A stretch of 64,000 nucleotides of DNA from JAPLJM01 sp963708515 (GTDB lineage: Bacteria; Desulfobacterota; Syntrophia; Syntrophales; Fen-1087): NCBI GenBank assembly GCA_963708515.1, contig CAVPSX010000018.1, forward strand, positions 1 through 64,000, in the 5' to 3' direction. The number at the start of each line of letters is the position of its first letter. Within the stretch, counting starts at the first letter, position 1. The notes under the pieces are model-generated. The model saw nothing but the letters and a program-made list of their open reading frames with translations. It had not been told where the DNA came from and made no database searches. A program made the translations under genes and the position numbers. Shown piece by piece: positions 44,995-54,845 of the stretch.

Positions 44995-45506
44995 CATATG
45001 CAACTCATGACGATGCCGGGGATGAGATAAAATTGGCGCATCTAACGTTGTGTTGACTTAATGAGACTCGACGATGTTTTCTTGCAAATTGCGGGATAGG
45101 CTTTGCAATGACGCCGATCATTATTGACGGATTGATATGGGCCGGGCTTCCAATAAACCGGCCGGGCTGATGCAGAATCTTTGGCGCCCTCGTGATAAGT
45201 ACGGGTTACGCTCCGGCATCGCCGGCCGCCATGTGTTTGCACATACCAAACCGTGGCGAGCAGATGGTTAAATACTGCGTATTCCGCAACGCGGTCAAAG
45301 ACTGTCATTCAGATGGTAACCGTCACCTCACTTCTCAATTGAAACACTTCAATCGCTGGTAAACGAGAGAGCAGTGCGCATCAACAGGATGAAACTGAAA
45401 AGGCGAAAAACATTTTAAGCTTTACAAGAAGTCTCCTTGTCGTTTAAAGAAAATCAGACCCGGATCGCCGGGGCGGCGGAAGAGAAGGGAGGTCTCGTGA
45501 ACACAC
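44995..45506. other. Gap without a recognisable gene
   Basis: About 510 bp. The longest frame (88 codons, minus strand, 45042-45308) has no ribosome binding site and no protein-like features. The last 30 bp hold GGGAGG upstream of trxB. I see no repeat or clear promoter. Confidence 0.5.
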
Positions 45507-46472
45507 ATGTCAAAAAATAATATTCCCGGTCATGTCTATGACCTTGTAATTGTAGGCGGGGGACCCGCCGGATTTACGGCCGGTCTTTACGGTGCGCGGG
45601 CCGGGCTCAAGACGCTGCTGTTGGAAGGGGCATCCACGGTCAGCCAGATTACCGTGACGGATCTCATCGAAAATTATCCGGGAATTCCGGAAGGTGTCAA
45701 CGGGTTCGACCTGATTGAAAAGTTTAAAAATCAGGCCCTGCAGTTCGGCATGATTTCGGCAACCGGCGATGTCGTATCCATCGAGAAGCAGCAATGGGGG
45801 GATGTGGAAGGCTGGGGCATTCGCACCGGCGAGCGTCACGATGAGGCACTGGCGGTGATCGTCGCCACGGGGGCGCACTGGCGACGGCTGGGCGTGCCCG
45901 GGGAAGAAGCCTTTATCGGGAAAGGGGTTTCCTTCTGTGCAACCTGCGACGGTCCCTTTTTTAGGAACAGGGAGGTCGTGGTCGTCGGCGGCGGCAACAC
46001 GGCGGTTCAGGAGGCCATTTTTCTCACCCATTTTGCCAGCAAGGTGACCGTTGTCCACCGTCGGGATCGCCTGCGGGCAACCGGCGTACTGCCGCAACGG
46101 GCCTTTGCCAATCCGAAAATCACATTTGCCTGGAACGCCGTGGTTGATGAAATCATCGGGTCAGGAGGGGTTCAAAGTGTCCGGCTGCGGGATGTCCGGA
46201 CATCGGCAACCCGCGTCATTCCGTCCGAGGGTATTTTTATCTTTGTCGGGCTCATTCCCAATACGGATTTCGCCCGCGGCCTCGTTGAACTGGATCCGGG
46301 CGGCCATATTCTGGTGGATGCGAACATGCGGACGTCGGCCAAGGGGATCTTTGCAGGCGGCGACTGCACGCGCAAGCTCCTGAGGCAGGTTGTCACGGCC
46401 TGCGGCGACGGGGCGACGGCGGCCTATGCAGCGCAGCTCTATGTTGAGGACCTGAAAGGGGAATCATACTGA
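45507..46472 (+). CDS. trxB: Thioredoxin reductase-like flavoprotein
   Basis: A 321-residue FAD/NAD(P)H enzyme. GGGPAGFTAGLYGARAG binds FAD, the redox-active CATC lies near residue 150, GGGNTAVQEAIFL binds NAD(P)H, and GIFAGGDCTRK closes the FAD site. It should keep thioredoxin reduced in the cytoplasm. It is 1 bp from lgt and forms an operon with it. Confidence 0.9.
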   Translation: MSKNNIPGHVYDLVIVGGGPAGFTAGLYGARAGLKTLLLEGASTVSQITVTDLIENYPGIPEGVNGFDLIEKFKNQALQFGMISATGDVVSIEKQQWGDVEGWGIRTGERHDEALAVIVATGAHWRRLGVPGEEAFIGKGVSFCATCDGPFFRNREVVVVGGGNTAVQEAIFLTHFASKVTVVHRRDRLRATGVLPQRAFANPKITFAWNAVVDEIIGSGGVQSVRLRDVRTSATRVIPSEGIFIFVGLIPNTDFARGLVELDPGGHILVDANMRTSAKGIFAGGDCTRKLLRQVVTACGDGATAAYAAQLYVEDLKGESY

Positions 46473-46473
46473 G

Positions 46474-47358
46474 ATGTTCAGCGACTGGCAGCACCTTCCC
46501 TCACAGATCAGTCCGAACCTGTTCGCGTTCGGGTCCTTTCAAGTCCGCTATTACAGCCTCATGTATCTCGTAGCTTTCGCCCTGACCTATATTCTCGTTG
46601 TTTACCGGATAAAAAAGGAGCGCTACGATTATGCGGCGGAAACGATCCAGGATTGTTTCGTGTGGCTCATCCTGGGTTTGATCATCGGCGCGCGGCTTGG
46701 CTATGTCCTGTTCTATAATTTTTCCTACTATCTGGGCCATCCCCTGGAAATCTTCCTGCCCTTCGATTTTGCGAACGGTCTCCGCTTTGTCGGCATCAGC
46801 GGCATGTCCTATCACGGCGGAGCCATCGGTGTCCTGCTTGCTGCGCTGATCTTCTGCCGCCGGCGACGGATCAACTTCTGGCGACTTGCCGATCTTTTCG
46901 TTCCGGCCATTCCACTGGGTTATACCTTTGGCCGGATTGGAAACTTCATCAACGGGGAACTCTACGGCCGGGCGACCTCCGTCCCCTGGGGCATGATTTT
47001 CCCCCTCGATCCGTTACAGGTCGTCAGACATCCCTCCCAGCTCTATGAGGCTTTTTTTGAGGGGCTGGTGCTCTTTGCGGTTCTCTGGACAATCCGGGAA
47101 AGGAGTCTTTTTGACGGCCTTCTGCTCGCGCTTTATCTCATGGGTTACGGATTGGTTCGTTTCTTTATTGAATTCTATCGGGAGCCGGACGCGCATGTCG
47201 GGTTTATCTGGGTGTCGCTGACCACGGGGCAGGCCCTTTGTCTGTTGATGATGGCCGCGGGCATGGTCATCCTGCTCTGGCGGCATTATGCCGTGGGCGC
47301 GGAACTGGCGCCGAAAAAACGTGGTAAAAACACCGGACGCATCGCCGGCAAAACTTGA
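46474..47358 (+). CDS. lgt: Prolipoprotein diacylglyceryl transferase
   Basis: A 294-residue inner-membrane enzyme that attaches diacylglycerol to the lipobox Cys of prolipoproteins. GMSYHGGAIG and the signature GRIGNFINGELYGR are present; seven hydrophobic segments. The last ~20 residues are basic and unlike the family, a short extension. Second gene of the trxB operon. Confidence 0.94.
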   Translation: MFSDWQHLPSQISPNLFAFGSFQVRYYSLMYLVAFALTYILVVYRIKKERYDYAAETIQDCFVWLILGLIIGARLGYVLFYNFSYYLGHPLEIFLPFDFANGLRFVGISGMSYHGGAIGVLLAALIFCRRRRINFWRLADLFVPAIPLGYTFGRIGNFINGELYGRATSVPWGMIFPLDPLQVVRHPSQLYEAFFEGLVLFAVLWTIRERSLFDGLLLALYLMGYGLVRFFIEFYREPDAHVGFIWVSLTTGQALCLLMMAAGMVILLWRHYAVGAELAPKKRGKNTGRIAGKT

Positions 47359-47401
47359 GTATCAACAGAACGCACGCCAACCACTATGGCAAGGGCTATT
47401 T

Positions 47402-48175
47402 ATGACAGTATTGAAGCCGTCGAAAATACAGTTAAAATTATGGATGACTCTTCAGCAGGCGAGGGTTCGCAAACGGGAGAAACTCTTCCTGGCGGAGGGC
47501 GCCAAAGTCGTAAAAGACCTCTTGAAGAGCGCCTGGGAAGCAAAGGCCTTGCTGATCCTGTCCGGCAAAGAGGACCATTTCGCCGATCTCGCGTCCGCTG
47601 TCTCCGGGAAAATCGATGTCTATCGTCTGGATGAAAAAGAGTGGAATCGGCTCAGCCAGGATAAAAACCCGGAAGGAATCATGGCGGTGGCATCTGTTCC
47701 GGCGATGCCGGCAGGCGATAACCTGCAGGCCGTCCGGAGTGATCGGCTGCTGCTGCTGCATGAAATCAACAATCCCGGAAACCTGGGAGCTTTGCTGCGC
47801 ACAGCGGACTGGTTCGGTTTCAAAACGGTTTTCCTCAGCGCCGGATCGGTCGATTTTACGCATCCCAAGGTGGTTCGGACGGCCATGGGAAGCCTTTTTC
47901 ACTTGACGTTGATCACCGATGTGGATTTCGTCACGACGCTTCCGGACCTGGGAAGATCCTTCCGTCTGCTGGGCAGCGACGTCCATAGCGGCATCCTGCC
48001 GCATCCCTGCAACGGCAGAACCGCCCTGCTTCTGGGGAGCGAAAGTCACGGCCTGCCTCAGCACCTGCTCAATCTGGCCGACGAATGCTGGCGCATTCCG
48101 GGGTCGTCGGAAGCGGAATCTCTGAGTCTGCCGCAGGCCGCTGCCATCATGATGTATGCCTGCACCAATATTTAA
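47402..48175 (+). CDS. TrmH/SpoU-family RNA methyltransferase
   Basis: A 257-residue SAM-dependent 2'-O-methyltransferase with the knotted SPOUT fold. N-terminal substrate-binding part (KREKLFLAEGAKVVKDLL), then HEINNPGNLGALLRTADWFG, LLLGSESHGLP and SLSLPQAAAIM, the three SpoU motifs. ATG 47402 is chosen from the family N-terminus; the frame opens at 47288 inside lgt. The target nucleotide is not predictable. Confidence 0.87.
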   Translation: MTVLKPSKIQLKLWMTLQQARVRKREKLFLAEGAKVVKDLLKSAWEAKALLILSGKEDHFADLASAVSGKIDVYRLDEKEWNRLSQDKNPEGIMAVASVPAMPAGDNLQAVRSDRLLLLHEINNPGNLGALLRTADWFGFKTVFLSAGSVDFTHPKVVRTAMGSLFHLTLITDVDFVTTLPDLGRSFRLLGSDVHSGILPHPCNGRTALLLGSESHGLPQHLLNLADECWRIPGSSEAESLSLPQAAAIMMYACTNI

Positions 48176-48184
48176 ACGAGCCGG

Positions 48185-48350
48185 CGTGAGCTTTGCCTAA
48201 CCAGTGAAAAATGGTTCGCTAGCGGTGAATGAAAGATTTTTCGACTTTCCAGAAATTAGACTCGTTTATTGATTTCATACATATTTGACCTTATCATATT
48301 TCAAGCGAAAAAGATTTTGAGCCGCAAGCGTTGTCCATTTTTCAAGGGTC
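48185..48350 (-). repeat. Dispersed intergenic repeat, copy R2 (inverted)
   Basis: The reverse complement matches R1 at 27379-27540 over almost its whole length, including CGGCTCAAAATCTTTTTCGC and TTTCTGGAAAGTCGAAAAATC. It fills the gap between the RNA methyltransferase and cutA. Confidence 0.75.
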
Positions 48351-48382
48351 ACATAGCATGTTTTTTAAATGGAGTTACGAAG

Positions 48383-48718
48383 ATGAGGAATCAGTCCAGG
48401 GAGCCCGTCATTCAGGTCGTGACAACCACGGAAAGGCGTGAAGACGCGGAAAAGATTGCCGGAGTGCTCGTCGAAAAGAGGCTGGCCGCCTGTGTCCAGA
48501 TTGTCGGTCCCGTCCTGAGTATTTACCGGTGGAAAGAGAACATTGAACGCGCCGAGGAGTGGCAGTGCCACATCAAAACCCGGGCGGGTCTTTACGACGC
48601 TGTGGAGGCGGTTATCAAGGCCGGCCATCCTTACGAGACGCCGGAAATCCTGGCATGGCCCCTGCTACAGGGCAGCCGCGAATATCTGGCATGGCTTCAC
48701 GAACAAACAGCGGACTGA
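48383..48718 (+). CDS. cutA: CutA1-family protein
   Basis: A 111-residue trimeric divalent-ion tolerance protein: VVTTTERREDAEKIAGVLVE, AACVQIVGPVLSIYRWKE, and HPYETPEILAWP are family hallmarks. ATG 48383 has GGAG 8 nt before it; the frame opens earlier inside repeat R2. Its physiological role is unclear in general. Confidence 0.92.
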   Translation: MRNQSREPVIQVVTTTERREDAEKIAGVLVEKRLAACVQIVGPVLSIYRWKENIERAEEWQCHIKTRAGLYDAVEAVIKAGHPYETPEILAWPLLQGSREYLAWLHEQTAD

Positions 48719-48792
48719 AAATCTGTGTTGGGCGGTGGTGGTTCATGCCGGAGCCCACGTGGTCTTATGTTTCAAATAAATAAATTAGTTTG

Positions 48793-48860
48793 TTTTCCGG
48801 AAAGTCGAATAATCTTTCATTCACCGCTTGCATACCATTTTCATCGGTTATGAACAGTCC
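48793..48860 (+). repeat. Dispersed intergenic repeat, copy R3 (right half)
   Basis: TTTCCGGAAAGTCGAATAATC, CATTCACCGCTTGC and ACCATTTTCATCGGTTATG match the right half of R1 and R2; the left half is missing. It lies between cutA and the thioesterase. Confidence 0.65.
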
Positions 48861-48875
48861 TCAAGGAGAATCTAA

Positions 48876-49349
48876 ATGACAGAGAAAACAGTAAAGGAAA
48901 GCAGCGTCACCATGGCCCAGCAGATGAACCCCCAGGATGCAAATCCTGCCGGAAATGTCCATGGCGGGGTAATCATGAAACTCATTGATACCGCAGCGGG
49001 CGTTGCTGCTTTCCGGCACGCAAGGTCCAATGTCGTTACCGTATCCATCGACCGTCTGGACTTTCACTATCCCGTTTTTGTCGGAGATTTTGTAACCCTT
49101 CGGGCCGGTCTGAATCACGTGGGGAAAACCTCCATGGAAGTAGGGGTCCGGGTAGAGTCCGAAAATCTGCTGACCGGCGAGAGACGCCATACGGCATCGG
49201 CCTATCTGACGTTTGTGGCACTGGACCGAAACAGCCGGCCCACACTACTTCCCGGTCTGGTCCTGGAGACGGCAGAAGAAGGGCGGCGAAACCGCGAGGC
49301 GAATGCCCGGCGGGTGCTGCGGCTGGCGGAAAAAACAAAGGAAAAGTAA
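48876..49349 (+). CDS. Acyl-CoA thioesterase (hotdog, YciA-like)
   Basis: A 157-residue hotdog-fold thioesterase hydrolysing acyl-CoA. AGNVHGGVIMKLIDTAAGVA contains the usual Asn-His and Asp region, and DRLDFHYPVFVGDFV follows. AAGGAG lies upstream of the ATG. First gene of an operon with an ADP-forming acyl-CoA synthetase (17-bp gap) and an enoyl-CoA hydratase; it may recycle CoA when thioesters accumulate. Confidence 0.87.
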   Translation: MTEKTVKESSVTMAQQMNPQDANPAGNVHGGVIMKLIDTAAGVAAFRHARSNVVTVSIDRLDFHYPVFVGDFVTLRAGLNHVGKTSMEVGVRVESENLLTGERRHTASAYLTFVALDRNSRPTLLPGLVLETAEEGRRNREANARRVLRLAEKTKEK

Positions 49350-49366
49350 TATTACACGAGGAGGAT

Positions 49367-51497
49367 ATGATGGAATCGTTGAATCGTCTTTTCAACCCCG
49401 CTTCCATTGCGGTCATCGGTGCTTCTGAAGTACCCGGCAAAGCAGCCGAGCGGCGGACGAGGAGCCTGATCCGGGGAGGATACCCGGGAAAAATCTTTCT
49501 GATCAATCCCAAGCGCGACACCCTGTTTGAAAGAAAGGCCTATCCCTCGATCCTTGATATCGGTCAGGAAGTTGATCTTGTCATGGTCGTTGTCGCCCCG
49601 AAGCTGATTCCGCAGGCCGTGGCGGACAGTGTAAAAATGCGCGCCAAGGGGATCGTCATCATCACGGCGGGCCTCGGGGAAACGGGTGTGGAAGGGAAAA
49701 GGATCGAGGCGGAGATTCTGCGCATCGCTACCGAGGGAGGCGCCAAGATCATCGGCCCCAACTGCTCGGGGCTCTTCTCGGCCGCAGGCGATATGAACCT
49801 GCTCGGGCTGCCGCCCATAAAAAAGGGGCCCCTTGCCGTCATCGCCCAGAGCGGAAACATCATCGACTCGATCACCCACTATGCCGAGATGCGCGGGGTG
49901 GGCCTGAGCCACATCATCTCTGCCGGAAACGCCATCGGCGTCCAGTTCCATGAATACATTGATTATCTGGGGCAGGACGAGGCGACCCGAGCAATCCTGA
50001 TGTACATGGAAGGCATCAAAGAAGGGGCGCATATCCTCCGGGTGGCCCGGGAAGTTTCGAGGCGCAAGCCGATCATCATTCTCAAGGTCGGGCGCAGCCG
50101 GGCGGGCGCCAGGGCCGCCGCTTCGCATACGGGGTCGCTGGCTGCAGACGACGCCGTCGTGGATGCGGCCTTCCGCCAGGCGGGAATCGTCCGGGTCGCC
50201 AACGTGGATGAAATGTTCGACGTCGCCATGTCGTTTTCCAACATGCCCCTGCCGAAGGGAAACCGCGTCGCCATCGTCTCCGAGGGCGGCGGCGATAACT
50301 CGGTCGCTGCAGACAACGCCGAACATTTCGGTCTGGAGGTTCCGGTTCTGCCGCAAGCCACCCAGGAAAGGATCCGCCCCTACCTGCTCGCCGGAATGCC
50401 TGCCTCGAACCCGATCGACTACGGAGGAACGGCAGAGGAGAACCCCGACATGATCAATAAGGTTGTCGAGGTGCTGATGCAGGAGGAATCCGTCGATTCC
50501 ATCTACGTGACGGGGTTCTTCGGCGGTTTCAAGGAAATCATCGCTCCGCACGTAGGCGAACTGGAAGAGAAGACTGCCCGTGAGCTGGTCCGTCTCATGC
50601 GTCAATATGGCAAACCCATCGCCGTTCACACCTCCTTCGCCCATTCCCCTTTTCGTTCCATGGAAATTCTCAATGAAAACGGAGTTCTGCTAACGCCATC
50701 CTCTGAGCGGGCTGCGCAATGCCTGGCTGCTATGGCCAAATTCGCAACCCGCCGGGAGAAACTGGCCCTCGCCCGTCCGCTGCCGGCGATCCCGGCGGAT
50801 TCAGCAGCGGCCAGAACGCTGATCGAATCGGTGAGGCAGGCGAGCCGGAAGAATTTTCTGGAGACGGAGGCCAGGAAGCTCCTTTCCCTCTACGGAATCC
50901 CCCTGCTCCCGGCCACCCTGGCAAAAACCCCGGACGAAGCGGTCGTGGCGGCCGCATCAGTCGGTTTTCCCGTCGCCCTGAAGATCGTCTCCCCCGAAAT
51001 CATCCACAAGTCTGACGCGGGTGGAATCTTGCTGAATCTCGCGGACGAAAAGACCGTTCGAGAGGGCTATCGCGAAGGTCATCGCCAATGCCGGCAGGGT
51101 CAGCAGCCCGGACAGAATCATCGGAGTTCTTGTGGCGCCGATGGCGCCGAAGGGCCAGGAGTGCATCATCGGCATGATCCGGAATCCCCAGTTCGGGGCG
51201 GTCCTGATGTTCGGCCTCGGCGGCATTTTCGTGGAGGTTTTGAAGGATGTCGCCTTCCGGATCATCCCCCCGACCGATGTCGATCTCGAAGAGATGATCC
51301 ATGAGATCAAGGGTTATCCGCTTCTGGCCGGCGTGCGAGGTCAGCAGCCAAGAGACGTCGGCGTTCTGAAGGAGATCCTGCGGCGTGTTGCGCAACTGGC
51401 GGCAGACCACCCGGAGATTCAGGAGGTGGATATCAATCCGGTCATTGTTCATGAAAAGGGGGCGTCCGTCGTCGACGCCCGCGTCATTATCGCTTAA
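49367..51497 (+). CDS. ADP-forming acyl-CoA synthetase (frameshifted)
   Basis: A second enzyme of the type found at 42038. The first frame (to 51304) has the CoA-binding domain (RLFNPASIAVIGASEVPGKA), the ligase domain with phospho-His in ASHTGSLAADDA, and the start of the ATP-grasp domain (LKIVSPEIIHKSDAGG). At about 51055-51065 the sense switches by one base to the frame ending at 51497, which supplies GLGGIFVEVLKDVAFR and VDINPVIVHEKG. Together about 710 residues, normal length. GGAGG lies before ATG 49367. Likely role: ATP formation from a CoA ester in this operon. Confidence 0.82.
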
Positions 51498-51523
51498 AGC
51501 GGAGGGAAAGGGAGGACTTCTAA

Positions 51524-52285
51524 ATGGACTTTGAATGTATCATCTACGAGAAGAAGGAAGGGGTCGCCGTCATCACACTGAATCGTCCCCAGGTGCTCAA
51601 CGCCATGAACAAACAGCTCTGGCTTGACATGGAGCGGGCACTTGCCGACGCGCGCGAAGACGAGAGCATCCGGGTTCTCATCATCACGGGAACAGGGCGC
51701 GCCTTCTCCACCGGGGCGGACCTCAAGGACTCCAAGGGACGGTCACTGAAGGCCTATCGGGACTACCTGGTCCATCTCCAGGAGATCTCGCGCCAGATCA
51801 TCCGCTATCCCAAGCCGACGATTGCCGCCGTCAACGGCTTCGCCCTCGGAAGCGGCTACGAACTGGCGCTTGCCTGCGATATCCGCATCGCTGCGGAAGG
51901 GGCGAAGTTCGGTTCTCCGGAGGCGCGGGTTTCCTCTTCAGTCACGGGCGGCGCCATGCGACTCCTCCAGGACCTCGTAGGGTCCGGAAAGGCCCGGGAG
52001 CTGCTGTTCACCTGCGATTATATCGACGGGAAGGAGGCGGAGCGCATCGGCCTTGTCAACCGGGCCGTTTCCCCCGATGCGCTCATGGAGGAGGCGATGA
52101 CAATGGCGAAGAAGATCGCCGCCAACTCACTCTTCTCCATCAACCTGATCAAGAAGGGGCTCAATATGGCCGCCGAAGCCAGCCTTGAGGCGCTTATGGA
52201 TTATGAAATCGAGGCCTGCCTGGCGACCGTGTCGGCGCCGGAGCGGATCGATAAATTAGAGGAATTCGCGGACCGGAAAAAATGA
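51524..52285 (+). CDS. Enoyl-CoA hydratase/isomerase (crotonase family)
   Basis: A 253-residue crotonase. The oxyanion-hole segments FSTGADLKDSKG and NGFALGSGYELALACDIRIA are clear, followed by FGSPEARVSSSVTGGAMRLL. Note PEARVSSS instead of the common PEIxLGxxP, so hydratase, isomerase or another crotonase reaction remains open. 26 bp after the acyl-CoA synthetase, GGGAGG before the ATG. It would act on the CoA ester handled by the operon. Confidence 0.87.
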   Translation: MDFECIIYEKKEGVAVITLNRPQVLNAMNKQLWLDMERALADAREDESIRVLIITGTGRAFSTGADLKDSKGRSLKAYRDYLVHLQEISRQIIRYPKPTIAAVNGFALGSGYELALACDIRIAAEGAKFGSPEARVSSSVTGGAMRLLQDLVGSGKARELLFTCDYIDGKEAERIGLVNRAVSPDALMEEAMTMAKKIAANSLFSINLIKKGLNMAAEASLEALMDYEIEACLATVSAPERIDKLEEFADRKK

Positions 52286-52366
52286 CCGGGAAAGGCTGCC
52301 GTCAGTTCCGGCGCCTTTCCCACGAATAAGACCGATGCAGCTAAACCCCGGGCGTTCCCATGATGC

Positions 52367-52450
52367 CTTTGAAAAATGGCTTCTCCGCGGCTCAAATTCT
52401 TTCATTCGCCGCTTGCGAACCAATTTTCACCGGTTATGCAAAGCTGTCAC
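52367..52450 (+). repeat. Dispersed intergenic repeat, copy R4 (middle deleted)
   Basis: TTTGAAAAATGGCTTC and CCGCGGCTCAAA match the left end of R1, then the sequence jumps to CTTTCATTCGCCGCTTGCG and ACCGGTTATGCAAAGCT of the right end. It lies between two convergent genes and reaches the stop codon of the AOR gene. Confidence 0.7.
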
Positions 52451-54316
52451 CATACCTTGGCTGCCTCTTCGGCCATGCCGTGTTCCTCGAGTTTCTGCTT
52501 CGTGGGAATGCCCTTGACGGGATCAATGCCCGTTAATTCGTAGAACCGCGCTTTCATCCCCTCGAAGTTCATCTCGATGCCTTCCGGTTCACCGTCCCTG
52601 GCCGGTTCCAGCATCCTCGGCGTCAGGCTGTCATCTTCCGCCGTGAGGCCATGACGATAATTGATGAGGCGCTTCAGGTAGAAGACCCGCCGTCCGGCCT
52701 TCATCATTTCCTCAATATCCCAGCCATAGCCCGCCACCGCGTTGAACAGGTTCAGCCAGTCCGGAATGGTCAGCGCGTCGGCAAAGGCGCACCAGCAGGC
52801 GCTGTTTTCAAGGGCCCCGAAGGTAATGGAAACAATGGCTGCTTCCGGTTTGTTCTCGTCGCTCCGGGGATCATTTCCCGTGATATAGTCAAATCCGATC
52901 TCCGGATAGTAGCGCGCACCCATCTCGACAAACAGCATGGGGTCTGCCACATGGCAGGCCCCCCGGGGGCTCATCGCATAGGTCAGGGCCATCCCGTGCC
53001 CGCCGCCCCGCGGGTCATGCATGGGCGCTTCCAGCCCCTTGCTGTGAACGGTGTATTCCGAACCCCTGCCGATTTTCTTTGCAGCGGCCACGCTGCCGTC
53101 GGCCAGAAGCTCTCCCAGTTTGCCTTCTCTTTTGGCAATCTTCGGCAGGACCACGTCGATCACGGTGGCCATATCGCCCCAGTTCAGGGCAATACCGTCC
53201 GTGTCGGCCAGCGTCAGGTCCCCTTTCTCGAAGGCTTCCATGGCCCAGGCGATGGTCCCTCCGGCGGAGATGGTGTCCATGCCCAGTTCATTGCAGACAT
53301 GGCCCGCCTTGCAGGTAGCCGCCAGATCGATGGAGCCGATGAGGGTTCCGAAAGAGACGATGGTTTCATATTCCGGTCCCGGCCCTTCCGGCACGGCAAA
53401 CGGTCCTTCCTTGACCTCCACAATGCGCTTGCAGGCGATGCCGCAGAACGCACAGGCGCTGCGTTTCGTAAGATAGGCCTCGGTCAGGGCGCTTCCCGCC
53501 AGGGCATCCGCCGCCTCCTCCCAGAGGTTGGACGTCCAGTTTTTCACGGGGACATCCCCGCTGAACACACCGCCCGTGAGGTTTGCCGCTGTCCCGTCCT
53601 CGTGTAAAACGGTCGCGGGCAACGCTTCGATGATCTTCTTGTTGAGATCCTTGCGGAACGCCTCATAGGCGGCTTTGTCGGCGAGTTCCATATCCTTCCC
53701 GGAAGCCTTGATGACAATGGCCTTGAGGTTCTTCGACCCCATGATGGCGCCGAAACCGGCCCGGCCCGTCGCATGATGGCCGTCATTGAGAATGATGGTA
53801 TATTTGACCAGATTCTCCGCGGCCGGCCCGATGACCAGCGTGCGGTAGTCCTTGCCGTGTTTAAGCTTTAATGCCCTGGTGACTTCCCCTGTATCCTTCC
53901 CCCAGTACTCCCCCGCATCGAGCGTTTGAATGAGTGCCGTCATGGATCAGAAGATAGGAGGGTCTGGAGGCTTTGCCCGTAATGATCAGTCCGTCATAGC
54001 CCGCATAGCGGAGCTCCGGGGCAAAGAAGCCCCCGCAGGACGAATCGCCCCAGTGCCCGGTCAGCGGCGAGCAACCCGCCACGCTGTTACGGCTGGCGCC
54101 GGAGATCTTCAGGCCCGCAAAAGGTCCATTCATGAAGATCAGCATGGCCTCCGGTGCAAGCGGATCGATATCGAAGCGCCCCCGCTCCCAGAATATCTTT
54201 GCCGCCAGACCGCTGCCCCCGATATATTGTTTATAGTATTCTTCCGGCAACGTTTCGATATGGCTGGCGCCGCTCGTCAGGTTAACATTGACAACCTTCC
54301 CCGTATTCCCTTTCAT
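52447..54316 (-). CDS. aor: Aldehyde:ferredoxin oxidoreductase (frameshifted)
   Basis: A tungsten-pterin enzyme oxidising aldehydes to acids with ferredoxin, or reducing acids. The N-terminal frame (54316 down to ~53930) has YIGGSGLAAKIFWERG, FMNGPFAGLKISGASR and CGGFFAPELRYAGYDGLII, typical pterin-binding parts; the second frame (from ~53943 to 52447) has ATGRAGFGAIMGSKNLKAIV and the cluster ligands CAFCGIACKR. One base is gained or lost at about 53925-53945. Total about 620 residues, normal. It leads a minus-strand group with an SCP2 protein and an alcohol dehydrogenase, consistent with alcohol-aldehyde-acid interconversion. Confidence 0.82.
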
Positions 54317-54343
54317 ACGTTACCTCCTGTGATCGGGGACAGA

Positions 54344-54368
54344 GGGGACAGATTTCAAATCTGTCCCC
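54344..54368. repeat. 25-bp perfect palindrome (REP-like)
   Basis: GGGGACAGATTT-C-AAATCTGTCCCC, arms of 12 bp. Part of the motif also occurs just before (GGGGACAGAG). It sits in the leader of the AOR gene. I associate this palindrome with widespread REP-like elements linked to IS200-type transposases; that link is from memory. Confidence 0.65.
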
Positions 54369-54406
54369 GTGCCCTTGCTTTACCCCATGTTGGTGCTCTG
54401 GCACTA

Positions 54407-54825
54407 TTACGCCAGTTTGTCTCCCCAGCCCAGGTCCTTCAGGACCTGCTCATAGACGACCGCCACCTTTTTCAGCTTGGGCGCCAGCTTCAGCAGTCCC
54501 GTGGCGGAACCCTTGACCTTGATCTGCCCCCGGGTGATGGCCATCACGGGGTTGAGCTTGTTTGCCCAGGACAGATGGGCGTTGTCGGCCGACAGGCTCA
54601 TGGTGAGATCGGGCTGCTCGGCCGGCTTGCCGGCCGAGACGATGCGTGCGCCGTTGCGGCAATCCACATGAAAGGAGCAATTGGGACCATCCTGGGTATA
54701 ATCGAACCAGATGAGCTGATTGACCTTCTTCATGCCTTCGATAAGTTCCGGTCATCCTGTACGACCCTCTCCCACAGTGTCACAAAAGCCTTGACTGCTT
54801 CTGTCTCGTCTTTCCAGTACTTCAT
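54407..54825 (-). CDS. SCP2 sterol-carrier-domain protein (frameshifted)
   Basis: The C-terminal 108 residues (54733-54407) form an SCP2-like lipid-binding domain (FHVDCRNGARIVSAG, SLSADNAHLSWANKLNP, AITRGQIKVKGSATGLLKLA). A good ribosome binding site (GGAGG) and ATG at 54825 start about 25 codons in another frame, KYWKDETEAVKAFVTLWERV; adding one C at 54750-54751 joins them as DDPELIEGMKKV. Such proteins often accompany AOR genes and may bind lipids or acyl chains. Lies 91 bp before AOR. Confidence 0.72.
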
Positions 54826-54845
54826 CGTTCTATCCTCCTTTTTGG

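Noticed and set aside
45042..45308. 88-codon minus-strand ORF in the gap before trxB
   Set aside because: No ribosome binding site and no recognisable protein features.
54733..54825. In-frame TGA in the SCP2 gene as a selenocysteine codon
   Set aside because: The downstream protein is in a different frame, so a one-base shift explains it; no SECIS-like structure was evident.
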